DNA of 64,000 nucleotides from Neorhizobium alkalisoli (lineage in GTDB: Bacteria > Pseudomonadota > Alphaproteobacteria > Rhizobiales > Rhizobiaceae): the NCBI RefSeq assembly GCF_002968635.1, contig NZ_PVBN01000010.1, forward strand, positions 124,001 through 188,000, in the 5' to 3' direction. Below, in pieces: positions 33,510 through 42,479 of this stretch. A program made the position numbers and the translations under genes. The notes under the pieces are model-generated. The model was not told where the DNA came from. It did no database searches and saw only the letters and a program-made list of their open reading frames with translations. Within the stretch, counting starts at the first letter, position 1. Each line of letters starts with the position of its first letter.

Positions 33510-34712
33510 ATGAGCAGACGCTACCAAATAGGTCAAGCCATCGTGGAGGAGGAGGATCCGGCCTTCGGCACAATCCTGACAGAGGCATATCGGGCACGGC
33601 AGAGACCGATCTGCCTGTGCTGCGACACGGGCGTGGCAATGTATATCGCGCGCGTCGGCGAGCAGTTTTTGGTCAAGCGTATGCCTCTATCGGGATCTGA
33701 GCACGACCCGCAATGCCAGTCTTATGAACCGCCCTATGAGCTCTCGGGCCTGGGGCTATTGATCGGTGGAGCAATTCAGCTCGATCCGGCGAACGGCACG
33801 ACGGCGCTTAAACTGGATTTTTCCCTGTCGAAGCGCGGCGCGCAGAAAAGCGCGAGTGCAGCGGCGCAAAATGAAGGACCGGTCAAAAATGAGATTAGGA
33901 AACTGTCGCTGCGCGCCCTTCTCCATTACCTGTGGCACCAGGGTGGATTGACCGAATGGACGGCGCATTGGGCAGGCAAGCGCCACTGGTTTCAGGTACG
34001 CAGCCATCTTATGGAAGCCGCAGCGACGACCACGGTCAAAGGCTCGGCGTTATCGGAGCGGCTCCTCATTCCGGAGAACTTTCGACTGGAAGACAAGGCT
34101 GCCATCGAACAGCGCAGGGCTGTGGTTCTTGCGGATATACGCGCCCCGTCGTCCGGGCCGAGAAAATTGATGGTGCTGATCGGCGAGGTGAAAGAGTTTG
34201 CCTCAGCCCGCAGCGGCAAGAAGATCGTCGTCAAACACATGCCGGGTTTCCCGTTGATGATCGAAGACGGCGCCTGGCGCCGGCTACAGTCGCGCTATGC
34301 TGCCGAGCTTGAACTCTGGCGGGCCAACGACAGGTTCCATCTCGTGGTCATCGCGACCTTTGGCATGACGCAATCCGGCCTCGCCATGATCGACGAGATA
34401 GCCCTGATGTCGGCAACCGAGCAATGGCTGCCGATCGAAAATGCCTACGAGCATCGGCTTGTCGAAGCTCTGTCGCGGCTCAGTCTCAAGAGCGTCAAGG
34501 GCCTGCGGTTCAACCTGTCATCGACGCAGCCGATTGCAGCGGCTACCCTTCCGCATCGCCGGCCAGCGCCGGCAGCGCTTTATATCGTGCCTCCGGATGC
34601 CGACGAAGAATTCGAGGCTGCACTTTCGGAGATGATCGCGGCGCGAGCCGATGTCGAACCCTGGATCTGGCGCGTGGCTGAAGGCGAGATGCCGCCCTTG
34701 CCTCTCGGATGA
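33510..34712 (+). CDS. DUF1173 family protein
   Basis: A 400-residue cytoplasmic protein of the DUF1173 family, common on rhizobial and other alphaproteobacterial plasmids and of unknown function. The N-terminal region has a cysteine cluster (RPICLCCDTGVAMY) followed by HDPQCQSYEP, suggesting a small metal site, and the centre has the conserved LHYLWHQGGLTEW. The ATG at 33510 is the only good start. It has its own transcription unit on the plus strand, opposite to most neighbours in this block. Confidence 0.85.
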   Translation: MSRRYQIGQAIVEEEDPAFGTILTEAYRARQRPICLCCDTGVAMYIARVGEQFLVKRMPLSGSEHDPQCQSYEPPYELSGLGLLIGGAIQLDPANGTTALKLDFSLSKRGAQKSASAAAQNEGPVKNEIRKLSLRALLHYLWHQGGLTEWTAHWAGKRHWFQVRSHLMEAAATTTVKGSALSERLLIPENFRLEDKAAIEQRRAVVLADIRAPSSGPRKLMVLIGEVKEFASARSGKKIVVKHMPGFPLMIEDGAWRRLQSRYAAELELWRANDRFHLVVIATFGMTQSGLAMIDEIALMSATEQWLPIENAYEHRLVEALSRLSLKSVKGLRFNLSSTQPIAAATLPHRRPAPAALYIVPPDADEEFEAALSEMIAARADVEPWIWRVAEGEMPPLPLG

Positions 34713-34813
34713 TATGACAGCATCCGATCGATATCACTGTGGTGAATCGATCCGCGGCGACCGATTCAAAACTCTCATTGGACGCAGATTCGCAAAGAGA
34801 CGATTCTGGCTTC

Positions 34814-35107
34814 ATGATTGTCCAGACCTATTATCTCTATGTTGAGCGGATCGATGCTAGGAAGAACATGGCGCGGTTTTATGCGCTCTCCATTCAGCCG
34901 ACCTTGTTCGGACATGCGTCGCTTTTGCGATGCTGGGGCCGCATCGGCTGTCGCGGCCAGCAGAAGGTTCATATGTTCGAGCATGAGGATCAGGCAGTCG
35001 AGCTGTTCCTCGAATTGCTTTCCGCCAAGCGCAAAAAGGGCTATCGCCCGCGCACAAGCTGTGGAAACCCGAGGGTTTCGGTGCGTTCTCCTGTGGCAGC
35101 GCAATGA
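34814..35107 (+). CDS. WGR-domain protein
   Basis: A 97-residue protein consisting of a single WGR domain: the block LRCWGRIGCRGQQKV follows an N-terminal YYLYVERIDARKNMARFYAL. WGR domains occur in PARPs and in stand-alone bacterial proteins, where they are thought to bind nucleic acid. It starts about 100 bp after the DUF1173 gene and precedes the HU-like gene; all three are on the plus strand. Confidence 0.85.
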   Translation: MIVQTYYLYVERIDARKNMARFYALSIQPTLFGHASLLRCWGRIGCRGQQKVHMFEHEDQAVELFLELLSAKRKKGYRPRTSCGNPRVSVRSPVAAQ

Positions 35108-35164
35108 CATCGCCCCGATTGGCTGTCACTCATTCCGACATTGATAACAATGCGGAGAATTGAC

Positions 35165-35443
35165 ATGACGACAACGAACGAGATCGCCGACAAGCTTGCA
35201 ACCGAGCACGGCCTGACCAAGGTGCAGGGAAAGGCCGTGGTCGAGGCAGTGATTGCAGCCATCACTCAAGCCGCGATTGCCGGCAACGAGACCAGCCTTC
35301 CCGGCTTCGGCAAGTTCAAGGTGAAGGATACGCCTGAGCGCGAAGCGCGCAATCCGGCGACCGGCGCGACCATCAAGGTCGCCGCTGCCAAAAAGCTGGC
35401 GTTCACGCCAGCCAAGGCGCTGAAGGATGCGCTCAACAAATGA
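35165..35443 (+). CDS. HU-family DNA-binding protein
   Basis: A 92-residue histone-like HU/IHF-family protein with the DNA-binding arm sequence typical of the family (GNETSLPGFGKFKVKDTPER, ARNPATGATIKV), with Lys- and Arg-rich arms. The ATG at 35165 follows GGAGAA. Plasmid-encoded HU proteins can shape nucleoid structure and plasmid replication. A strong terminator follows directly. Confidence 0.92.
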   Translation: MTTTNEIADKLATEHGLTKVQGKAVVEAVIAAITQAAIAGNETSLPGFGKFKVKDTPEREARNPATGATIKVAAAKKLAFTPAKALKDALNK

Positions 35444-35450
35444 CATAAGG

Positions 35451-35482
35451 AAAGCCCCGCTCGGATCGAGCGGGGCTTTGTT
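35451..35482 (+). terminator. Rho-independent terminator after the HU-like gene
   Basis: A 12-bp stem AAAGCCCCGCTC (35451-35462) pairs with GAGCGGGGCTTT (35468-35479) around a five-base loop, followed by a short T-rich run. It sits just before the convergent DUF736 gene and probably serves both directions. Confidence 0.9.
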
Positions 35483-35488
35483 GCTTGT

Positions 35489-35800
35489 TCAGCGGCGCGT
35501 ATTGCGCGACCAGATGAGCTGCAGACCTTCCTGGCCCTGGACTTCGGTGAGCGTCGCGTAGATCGGGGCCGGAAAGCTCGGATCGTCGAGCTTGACCGAG
35601 ATGTAGTCGCGCTCGGTTTCCCGGGCCTGTTTCTGCCATCCGGCGCCGAACTCGACATTGCCGGCCAGGACCCGGAAGTCGGGAGCGTCTTCCGAGCTGC
35701 GCTCGACCCGGACGATCTTTGCCTTGACGTTAAGGTTGAGGGTCTTGATGGTGCCGGAAAAGCCGTTTTCCGAAGCGGTGAAAGAGCCGATGGTTGCCAT
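35489..35800 (-). CDS. DUF736 family protein
   Basis: A 103-residue protein of the DUF736 family, found mainly on rhizobial plasmids and symbiosis islands, of unknown function. It starts [20 protein letters not shown] and continues with beta-rich segments to [11 protein letters not shown]. The family's small beta-barrel character and high conservation suggest a nucleic-acid- or stress-related role, but no function is established. It is convergent with the HU-like gene. Confidence 0.9.
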   Translation of the reverse strand: MATIGSFTASENGFSGTIKTLNLNVKAKIVRVERSSEDAPDFRVLAGNVEFGAGWQKQARETERDYISVKLDDPSFPAPIYATLTEVQGQEGLQLIWSRNTRR

Positions 35801-36169
35801 TGTCCTATTCCTTTTCAGTTGCTCGGGCCGCGCCCATCGCGGCCTCGATGGCTGTCGATCAGACCGGGGGCGATCGGCCCGCACCTGAAAAGGCCGAAAC
35901 GAAGTGGAGGACGGCCATGGGCCGAGGCTTTCTTGTTTCGCGAGGAATGGCGGTGCAACCGGCAGGGGAAGAAAACGAGCCGGCCGTTGCGGACGACGAT
36001 CGAGCCGAACAGCGTGAGGCGGCTTTCGGTCAGACATGCCCCATCGAGACCGCAGTGGGTGTGCCTTGCCCACATTGAAAGGAAAGGCGATGGCGACATC
36101 AGGCGTTACTCCGCCAACGACAATGCCGGCCCCATTGATCTCCCGGTTCGGTAAATGAAGAACGACATC
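35801..36169. other. Gene-free stretch upstream of DUF736
   Basis: About 370 bp between the DUF736 start and the remnant toxin gene. A frame stays open through much of it on the minus strand, but its product has no recognisable domain. The DUF736 promoter must lie here. Confidence 0.35.
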
Positions 36170-36539
36170 ACGAGTGTGCGACGCCCGCGAGTTTTCGGGC
36201 GCAGCCGCCTGTTTGACGGTGCTGGCGATGGTCTTGAGAAAGGCGGGGCTGAAGCTTCCGATCGGCGTTGTCGTGTCGAAGTCGAATTATACTCGTCGAG
36301 AATGATCCAGCAGGGAAAATCCAGTCCGGCGCGACGACACTCCATCTGGCTGATGGCAAGGGATACCCTCTCAGTTCCGGGCATTTGCGACGTGATCGGA
36401 AAGAGAAACACAACGCCTGGCACAGCGAGCGTGCGAACGACGACACAGTGGGTCTTGCCTTGCGGCCTGACTCTTCTCCAGCCGCCGCCTCGCGGCTCCA
36501 CAGATAGAAAAACCGGACGATCTGCCCAGGCTCAAGCAT
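36170..36539 (-). pseudogene. PemK/MazF-like toxin gene with two frameshifts
   Basis: Read on the minus strand, the start codes MLEPGQIVRFFYLWSREAAA and GEESGRKARP. The frame then shifts: VVVRTLAVPGVVFLFPITSQ and [18 protein letters not shown] lie in a second frame, and [15 protein letters not shown] in a third. These pieces line up as one protein of the PemK/MazF-like family found on rhizobial plasmids. The gene starts inside the last codons of the Phd-like antitoxin (ATG overlapping its stop), a standard toxin-antitoxin arrangement. The toxin is therefore probably inactive, while its antitoxin remains intact. Confidence 0.65.
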
Positions 36540-36777
36540 TGTCAGTCCCGATGATGTCGCCAATGCCGGTCATCAGTTCCTGATGGACATCTTCCGGCGC
36601 CTCTAACAGATCGTAGGTCTGAGTGTGGGAGCGACCGATGAGCTTTCGATATTGCTCAGCCGTCAGGATGACCAGCTTGTCCTTGCCACGCTTCGTCAGG
36701 CTCACCGGTTCTATAAGAGCCGCCTCGAGGATTTCGCCCGAGGCGCGATTCATGTCTGAAAAGGTAAACTGCTTCAT
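36532..36777 (-). CDS. Phd/YefM-like antitoxin
   Basis: An 81-residue antitoxin with the Phd/YefM N-terminal DNA-binding fold (MKQFTFSDMNRASGEILEAA, then PVSLTKRGKDKLVILTAEQY) and an acidic, flexible C terminus that would bind the toxin. It overlaps the start of the broken toxin gene. A promoter and a palindromic operator lie just upstream (36804-36832), so autoregulation is likely. Confidence 0.9.
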   Translation of the reverse strand: MKQFTFSDMNRASGEILEAALIEPVSLTKRGKDKLVILTAEQYRKLIGRSHTQTYDLLEAPEDVHQELMTGIGDIIGTDNA

Positions 36778-36803
36778 CGCGAAGCCTCCATCGTGAATTA
36801 CCT

Positions 36804-36832
36804 ATAATACGTATTCTATGCGATTCATGCAA
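36804..36832 (-). promoter_or_regulatory. Promoter and operator of the Phd-like gene
   Basis: On the minus strand, a -35 TTGCAT (36832-36827) and a -10 TATTAT (36809-36804) are 17 bases apart. The palindrome AATACGTATT (36806-36815) overlaps the -10, as expected for an autoregulating antitoxin. Confidence 0.65.
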
Positions 36833-36909
36833 TTTGAATCGGCGACGTTCCAGATGGTGAGGGCCAGGGAGGAGCATCAGACGCCCCTCCCTGCGAGAGC
36901 TGATCTATG

Positions 36910-37431
36910 TCAGCCGAGGCGATCCTGAGTATCTTGGATCGGCTGCAGCAGATCCGGTTCCGCGCCAATGAAACGACGGGCGTGGATGGCAATTCCTGTC
37001 TGCCGCACAATGCCCCTCATAACAGGCGCCAGGGAGCCAAGTTCTTCGTCGGTCAACGGAACCAGTTCGGGATAATCGATATCGACACCTGTGTTATCGA
37101 CGGCCAAGGCGCTCATCCAGGGACCTTCATCAAGGCGATATTCGTGTGTGTCGTAGTCGATGTCGATCTCATCCAGAAGGTTGATCGTAAACCGGCCGAA
37201 AATCTCGATCTCGCCCTCCAGTTGGAAAGCTGCAAATTCGTCACCGGCGAGAACCTTCCGCTCCAAGTCCATAATGATCCGAACCCGATCGATAGCGGCG
37301 TCGAGTCCGTCGATGAAACGCTCATGAAGCTCTCGGGAAATAGCGCTACTGCAACCGAGTTGGTTTGCAAGGACGATGAGCCGGAAGCCGGCGAGTTCGG
37401 TGTATACCGTCAGGCTATTGTTGGATGTCAT
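36910..37431 (-). CDS. Conserved-looking hypothetical protein, 173 residues
   Basis: The protein begins MTSNNSLTVYTELAGFRLIV and is acidic, with a helical N-terminal half and a beta-like middle (EFAAFQLEGEIEIFGRFTIN). There is no signal peptide. AAGGAG precedes the ATG at 37431. The reading frame is open further upstream, but only this start has a ribosome-binding site. About 90 bp upstream lies the element shared with the gene at 33094-33237. No family is recognised. Confidence 0.7.
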   Translation of the reverse strand: MTSNNSLTVYTELAGFRLIVLANQLGCSSAISRELHERFIDGLDAAIDRVRIIMDLERKVLAGDEFAAFQLEGEIEIFGRFTINLLDEIDIDYDTHEYRLDEGPWMSALAVDNTGVDIDYPELVPLTDEELGSLAPVMRGIVRQTGIAIHARRFIGAEPDLLQPIQDTQDRLG

Positions 37432-37493
37432 GATGTGATCTCCTTCATCTGGATGACGGAGATCGGCCACTCCTTGGCAAAGAGGGGTCAAGG

Positions 37494-37551
37494 ACCGCGG
37501 AACGCGGCTTGCAAGCGGGGGAACCGATTTTGTCGCTTGCGGCAAAATTGG
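37494..37551. repeat. Upstream element, copy B
   Basis: This copy has GGGGTCAAGG at 37494-37503, CCGATTTTGTCG at 37524-37535 and GCAAAATTGG at 37542-37551. It matches copy A at 33294-33375 in order and in the dyad, with different spacing in the variable parts. Confidence 0.5.
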
Positions 37552-37683
37552 GGGAGACCGCGCCGTCCTTGACGCCGGATTTGCTGGAGTAGAATAGGAC
37601 GTCAGAGAGAGAGAAGAGACCCGCGTCCCCAAAGGGGACGCGACCGTTTCCGACGCAGTCGGCATGCCCTCCTGAAACGATGC

Positions 37684-38613
37684 CTAAGCCGCATCCTGTC
37701 GAACCTGTGGCTGAAGACCGTGCAGGTACGCAACGGCGCGCTGCGCCTGAGCGGCCGCCTGGAAAATGAAGCGCTTGTCGTTCTTCAGCACCGAAAGCCA
37801 TGATGCGAGATAGCTCGCATGGTCCGGCCGCGGCTCCATTTCCGGAACCATGCCGAGGTCAGCCGCGAGAAACACTGCACCCAGTTCGGCGATGAGTTCT
37901 TCGCGTGCGCGCTCCGACCGGTCTTTCGCGTATCTGGAAAGATCACGATTGAGGCGATGGGGTGCACCGACCCAGTGAATTTCTTCATGGGCAAGCGTTG
38001 CATAATAGCTTTCCACGTCCCGGAACGTTTCGATCGGAGGCATCTGGATGTAGTCCGGCGCCGGCGCGTAGAAAGCCTTGTCGCCACCATGACGGATGAC
38101 TGCGCCGGTTGCCGCGAAGAAGGCATCGGCGTGAGCGATCCTGTCAACGCGCCGCACGGTATCGTCCCCAGCCGGAACCGCATAAGTTTCGGGAAGGCCG
38201 TCGATCTGCTCGACGTTGAAGACGGTGTAGGCTTTGAGGAAGGGAATGTTGCGTTCGACCTCTTGCCCCTCGCCGTCGGTTTCGGTCTTGCTGATACGGT
38301 TGGCATAAACCACCAGCGAACCCGTCTCGCCCTTGCGGACGCAAGCGCCAAGTTCCAATGCCTGGCGAAACGTCATCCATGTCGATGACGAAAAGCCGCG
38401 TGCCATGCACTCCGACCAGAGCAGCAGCACGTTGATGCCCGAATAAGGCTCGCCATTATGGCGCAAGGGCCGCGAAACGCGGCCGCTCAGGTGCTTCGCG
38501 CTCCATGGCTGCACCCATGGCCGGACACCCTCGTCGAGCGCGGCAACGATCTTGTCGGTGATGCGTGCATAAATGTCTGCACGTTCGCCGGTATTCTTGT
38601 CTGACTTCTTCAT
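37684..38613 (-). CDS. ardC: ArdC-like antirestriction protein with zincin domain
   Basis: The 309-residue product resembles ArdC: an N-terminal ssDNA-binding domain (IYARITDKIVAALDEGVRPW, YSGINVLLLW) and a C-terminal zincin-like metallopeptidase domain with HEEIHW (residues 209-214), giving the HExxH zinc motif. ArdC proteins enter the recipient or are made early to protect incoming single-stranded or unmodified DNA. The ATG at 38613 gives the standard N terminus. It is followed, on the same strand, by the 173-residue protein gene and preceded by a small gene at 38625-38849. Confidence 0.92.
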   Translation of the reverse strand: MKKSDKNTGERADIYARITDKIVAALDEGVRPWVQPWSAKHLSGRVSRPLRHNGEPYSGINVLLLWSECMARGFSSSTWMTFRQALELGACVRKGETGSLVVYANRISKTETDGEGQEVERNIPFLKAYTVFNVEQIDGLPETYAVPAGDDTVRRVDRIAHADAFFAATGAVIRHGGDKAFYAPAPDYIQMPPIETFRDVESYYATLAHEEIHWVGAPHRLNRDLSRYAKDRSERAREELIAELGAVFLAADLGMVPEMEPRPDHASYLASWLSVLKNDKRFIFQAAAQAQRAVAYLHGLQPQVRQDAA

Positions 38614-38624
38614 GATCTTATCCC

Positions 38625-38849
38625 TCAATCCTGCGAACCGCGCCCTTCGCGGTTCGTCACGGCGGTCAAGGAAGCGGCGGCCGGAGGCGGTGCACCCGCT
38701 GGCATCCCGGTCGATAGTTCGATCATCGCAGGCGGGCCGATGCGTTGTGCCTGCGCGTTGTCCGGGCAGGCGTGGCGGACCATCTCGAGGGTGGTGGCGC
38801 GCAGGGCAGCTGGGCGCGCTTTCGGTGCGGAACGGTTGAGCGATGCCAT
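38625..38849 (-). CDS. Small hypothetical protein, 74 residues, upstream of ardC
   Basis: It starts MASLNRSAPKARPAALRATT and is alanine- and proline-rich in its second half. AAGGAC precedes the ATG at 38849, and the gene ends 11 bases before the ardC start, so the two are probably co-transcribed. No family is recognised and the composition is low-complexity, so the call is tentative. Confidence 0.45.
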   Translation of the reverse strand: MASLNRSAPKARPAALRATTLEMVRHACPDNAQAQRIGPPAMIELSTGMPAGAPPPAAASLTAVTNREGRGSQD

Positions 38850-39505
38850 GATGAATGTCCTTGTCCGTGTTGGTTGAGCGAAGCCCGGGGCCTGCCGTTT
38901 GTCCGGCGCTGTCCCTCGGGTGCGGTCGACACGAACCGGCGAAGCGGCCTGGCCCAAGGTCAGGACGATGCGAGGCGAGAAAGGTGGGGTTGCGGACAAT
39001 GCGGACCGCACCCGCGGTCTGCAGCGGACGCGGCCACGCCTTGCGAAGCAAGCGTCGAGCCTGCCGCCCCGCGGCGCGGAACGCGGCCTTTGACCGGGCT
39101 GCCGTCCGGTTCAGACCGCAGCAGAACCGAGGGGCTCGCCGGATGAACCGCTCGACATGCGCACTCGGCCAACCCGGCTGGCACATCGTCGCGCCGCGGT
39201 CCCTCACCAAAGCTCCTCTCAGACCGCGGCAAACTTAGAGGTAAACCCGCCCGGCAGGTCCAGTCCCAGCACTTCGTGTTGAGAAAGCTCCCCGCGGTGG
39301 TTCGACAGGTGTGGTCTCAACCCCACCGTCATGCGCTTGACATCTGCGTGGCCAAGAGACGCGGCCTCCGCCATGGAAAACATGCCTTGGCAATCGCCGT
39401 ACGTGCCTTCGGCAGTCCCGGACCTTGGTGTGCCGCTCGCCGGCCAAACTGACGTCCGGCCGACGCGTTTTCAGCGTGGTGACGGATGGCGGCTTCGGGA
39501 GCGCC
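38850..39505. other. Gene-free GC-rich stretch
   Basis: About 655 bp between the 74-residue gene and the DUF7007 gene. It is GC-rich and contains only frames that look like shadows. No recognisable gene, repeat or hairpin of note was seen. Confidence 0.4.
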
Positions 39506-40336
39506 TTACGGTTGGCTCCAGCCGATGAAACTCGACGGGCCGGCATATCGCTGGTCGCGGGCCTCGTCGATGACGAAACCGAAGTCGCCGATATCGTAGA
39601 ACTCCTCCGCCACCAGGTAGCGGCGTTGCTCGCCGTCGTGCCGCCCACCGAGCCTCGCCACACATTCCACAAAACCCGGGCGGTGAGTGGAGAGCACGGC
39701 GGAGACGACGACCCAGCGAACGGCATTTTCCTGTTCGAACCGTCGGCGGTCCTTTCCGCGGGACTGGCCTGCCTCCAGCGTCTTGCAGTGAATCTCCTCC
39801 CAGACGTCGGGATAGGAGTGCCGGAGCGTTTCGTCGGCGTGGCGTTTTTCGAGGTCGGTGAAGAGCTCGGGAAAGGCGACCGCCACGGCCACCCAGGCAC
39901 AATCCTCTTCGTAGTGGCCATCGCTTGTCCGCAGTGAGGCGGGAACAGCAGCATTGCGTTCCGCCGTCAGGGCGAAACCGCCATGACTTGCAGTGCTATG
40001 GGCGACGACGCCATCGGCGTAGGCGACGGCATGTTGCGAAAGTCCCCATGGGGTCGAAGCCCTTGCGGCAATGCTACGGCGGCCGAGGAGCACCAGCTGC
40101 CGCTGGTGGTCCGCCCATTCCTCGACCGTTCGCCTGAATTCAGCCTCGTCGACCGGATCCCTTCTGTTGTCGTGGAAGTCAGCCGCGGTCCAATCGTCCA
40201 TCGTGCCGGTCAATCCCCAGCCTTTGACGAGATGGAACCCGCAATCATGCGGACGCATCGCAAAAACCTGGTCGCCGACCCGCGCAACGAGCATGCCGTC
40301 CCGGGTCCGGCCGTATATTGGTGATGTGGTGGACAT
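39506..40336 (-). CDS. DUF7007-type protein, 276 residues
   Basis: The protein starts MSTTSPIYGRTRDGMLVARV and has a conserved core with HAVAYADGVVAHSTASHGGF (about 110-130), then HYEEDCAWVAVAVAFPELF. This is the DUF7007 pattern, found mainly on alphaproteobacterial plasmids near ArdC, ParB-like and DarB-like genes, with unknown function. GGAGAG precedes the ATG at 40336. It follows the ParB-like gene by 80 bp in the same direction. Confidence 0.8.
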   Translation of the reverse strand: MSTTSPIYGRTRDGMLVARVGDQVFAMRPHDCGFHLVKGWGLTGTMDDWTAADFHDNRRDPVDEAEFRRTVEEWADHQRQLVLLGRRSIAARASTPWGLSQHAVAYADGVVAHSTASHGGFALTAERNAAVPASLRTSDGHYEEDCAWVAVAVAFPELFTDLEKRHADETLRHSYPDVWEEIHCKTLEAGQSRGKDRRRFEQENAVRWVVVSAVLSTHRPGFVECVARLGGRHDGEQRRYLVAEEFYDIGDFGFVIDEARDQRYAGPSSFIGWSQP

Positions 40337-40416
40337 GTTCTCTCCAGTCCAATCGTTGGAAACGGAAACGCCGCCGGGTGATGACAGCGGCGCGAATGAC
40401 ACGTGCGGTCGAACGC

Positions 40417-42099
40417 CTATTCGGCTGCGTCCCTGAAATCGATCTCCTCCTCGAGCGCATCTGCCTCGGTTTCGCGACCGCGAGACGCCTCGTCCTCCTC
40501 CACCTCGGCCTCGGCCTCGGATGTACTGGCGGTGTATCGGGCGGCCCACCCGGCAACCTCGTCGACAGATGGCGCGATCAGCGCCGCGGGATGGACGAAG
40601 CGGCCTTCCGCGAAATGCTCGACAAGGGCCGTGCGCGTGTCCTTGACCTTGATGCGACCGGCGACACCCGATGCGTCCGCGGCGACTTCAAGCGCTGAGC
40701 GCGACAGGCATGACAGGAATTCCTCTGTCGCGGTGTTGGTAAGGAACTGATCGGCGCCGATCACCTCGCCGGCAATACGGGCGGTGATGCCGCTGTCGGA
40801 CCGGTTGCGGCGGCACGACATCACATCGATCAGCACCGAGCGCGCCACCTGCTGCAACGTGTCGCGATCGAAGGAGAGCTTGCCTTCTCTATCGATCAGC
40901 CGGGCGGCATGCTTGCGGCAATCGGCATGCCCGTAGGGATTGTCCGACGACCCGCTCGCGATCGTCACGTTGCCACCAGCAAATGCGAGAATAAGGAGAG
41001 CGATCAGCATATCGTCCTCGATCGGCGCGCGCGCGAGCCCTTCGTGGAGAGCCGCCGTCCTGAGATCACCGATCATGTCGAGACCCTTTTGCGTGACGTC
41101 TGGGCGAGCCTTTGTCGTAACGGTTTCATCAGCCGCCTCCGAAGCCTCTCCTGGTGCCGGCGCCGTCTTGGCGTCCGGCAGGCGATAGGCGACCGACTGG
41201 ACCGAGCCGTCGCGCGGGCTGATATACCAGCCGGTGTTGTCGCCCTTCCCAGGCTTCGAGTAGATCTGGCTCGCCTTCGCCGGCAGCTTCGGCTGGCCCC
41301 AATCGTTGACCTCGATGATGGCGCCGCGCTTAGGTAGATTGTTCGACAGCCATTCCTGCTGGGCGCCGAGGAACGCCTCGATGTCCGTGGTGTAGCGGCT
41401 GTCCTCGTCAGCAGGCGCGAAGAGATCCTCCTGCCAGACGATGCCGTAGGCTTGGGCCAAGTCGTCGCCGAAGCTCGCGTCCTTTGCAAGCATGCGGGTC
41501 TTGGTGAGCGCCCTTGCGATCTCCCACCAGGACGCATGCTCCTGCTTCTTCGGCTTGTACTTCTTCCAGACCTCGGCCTGCTCGTCGTGGCCCGTTGCGG
41601 CAATGGTGCGAAGCTGCTGCTCGGACGGCATGTCGCCGCGTGCCATGTGTTCGAGCATGGCCGGAAACACATTGGCAAGCAGACGCAGGCGACGGATCTG
41701 GCGAACCGAGAGAGCCAGGGCGGCAGCGACCGACTCCTCCGTCCAGCCGAGCGCCACGAGACGCTCGATGGCGCGCCACTGGTCGACGGGGTTGAGCGGC
41801 TCGCGGGCGATGTTTTCGACCGCCGAGCGCATCGCACCGCCATCGTCGGTGGCGTCATCGACGAGAACGAAGATTTCCGGCAGGTCCGCCGCGATTGCCT
41901 GCGCGACCCGGCGGTGACCGGCATTGATGACGAAGCCGTTGCCACCGTCCCGCTCCGCAGCGATCACGGGCGGCTGCACGATGCCGACCGCCCTGATGGA
42001 TGCGAGAAGCACGGCGTCGGCCTGCGGCGATGACTTGGACCGGCGCGTTTTGTCGGGATTTTCTTTCAGAGCGCGGGGGTCGACTGAGATCAGATGCAT
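40417..42099 (-). CDS. ParB/RepB/Spo0J-like protein, 560 residues
   Basis: The N-terminal 200 residues form a ParB-type CTPase/DNA-binding region: LLASIRAVGIVQPPVI, then GHRRVAQAIAADL (the GxRR motif), ENIAREPLNPVDQWRAI, and a helix-turn-helix with VAAALALSVRQIRRLRLLAN. The remaining 350 residues are specific to a plasmid-borne subgroup, with an acidic C terminus. It is not next to a ParA, and the window's replicon already has RepB, so it probably has a role other than partition, perhaps in gene control within the establishment block. Confidence 0.88.
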   Translation of the reverse strand: MHLISVDPRALKENPDKTRRSKSSPQADAVLLASIRAVGIVQPPVIAAERDGGNGFVINAGHRRVAQAIAADLPEIFVLVDDATDDGGAMRSAVENIAREPLNPVDQWRAIERLVALGWTEESVAAALALSVRQIRRLRLLANVFPAMLEHMARGDMPSEQQLRTIAATGHDEQAEVWKKYKPKKQEHASWWEIARALTKTRMLAKDASFGDDLAQAYGIVWQEDLFAPADEDSRYTTDIEAFLGAQQEWLSNNLPKRGAIIEVNDWGQPKLPAKASQIYSKPGKGDNTGWYISPRDGSVQSVAYRLPDAKTAPAPGEASEAADETVTTKARPDVTQKGLDMIGDLRTAALHEGLARAPIEDDMLIALLILAFAGGNVTIASGSSDNPYGHADCRKHAARLIDREGKLSFDRDTLQQVARSVLIDVMSCRRNRSDSGITARIAGEVIGADQFLTNTATEEFLSCLSRSALEVAADASGVAGRIKVKDTRTALVEHFAEGRFVHPAALIAPSVDEVAGWAARYTASTSEAEAEVEEDEASRGRETEADALEEEIDFRDAAE

Positions 42100-42442
42100 G
42101 GGAGTGTCCTTTGGAAGTTTGGGAACGGCGCCGTTCGCCGTCCTTGCCTGTCTTCATCTCGAAGACATCTCCCGGACCGCAGGCCGAGGATCGGCCGCAA
42201 TTGCAACGGAGCACAGCCGGTTTGCGGGCAAGCGAGGCGCACCGCCTTGCGCGGATCGCGGGCCTGATGTCGCGACCGTCGCGATTGAGCGTCAGCGTCA
42301 GCCGGTGCCTCGGCCTGCGAAAGACTTCTCTTCTTTCCCTTCTGATCCTCCCGGGTTACAACCCAGCCGCACTGATCGGACGTCAATCTACGGCAGAGGC
42401 AGAAACCGAGCCTGCGGCACAGCACTCTTCTAGTTTAGAACC
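42100..42442. other. Divergent intergenic region between the ParB-like gene and the RelE-like gene
   Basis: About 340 bp with no gene. The left part must hold the ParB-like gene's promoter; the right end holds the toxin-antitoxin promoter. No other signal was recognised. Confidence 0.45.
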
Positions 42443-42471
42443 TTGACAGCATATAACTTAGAGATCATATT
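42443..42471 (+). promoter_or_regulatory. Promoter of the RelE/HigA-like operon
   Basis: A consensus -35 TTGACA (42443-42448) and a -10 CATATT (42466-42471) are 17 bases apart. The expected start of transcription (about 42478-42480) coincides with the ATG at 42480, so the toxin mRNA may be leaderless. Confidence 0.65.
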
Positions 42472-42479
42472 TAATGGCA

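Noticed and set aside
39425..39937. Plus-strand frame of 170 codons opposite the DUF7007 gene
   Set aside because: It is antisense to a protein with clear family similarity and has no independent support.
40417..42099. ParB-like protein as the partition protein of this replicon
   Set aside because: RepB and three parS-like sites are already present at the repABC locus, and no ParA is adjacent, so partition of this plasmid is better assigned to RepA/RepB.
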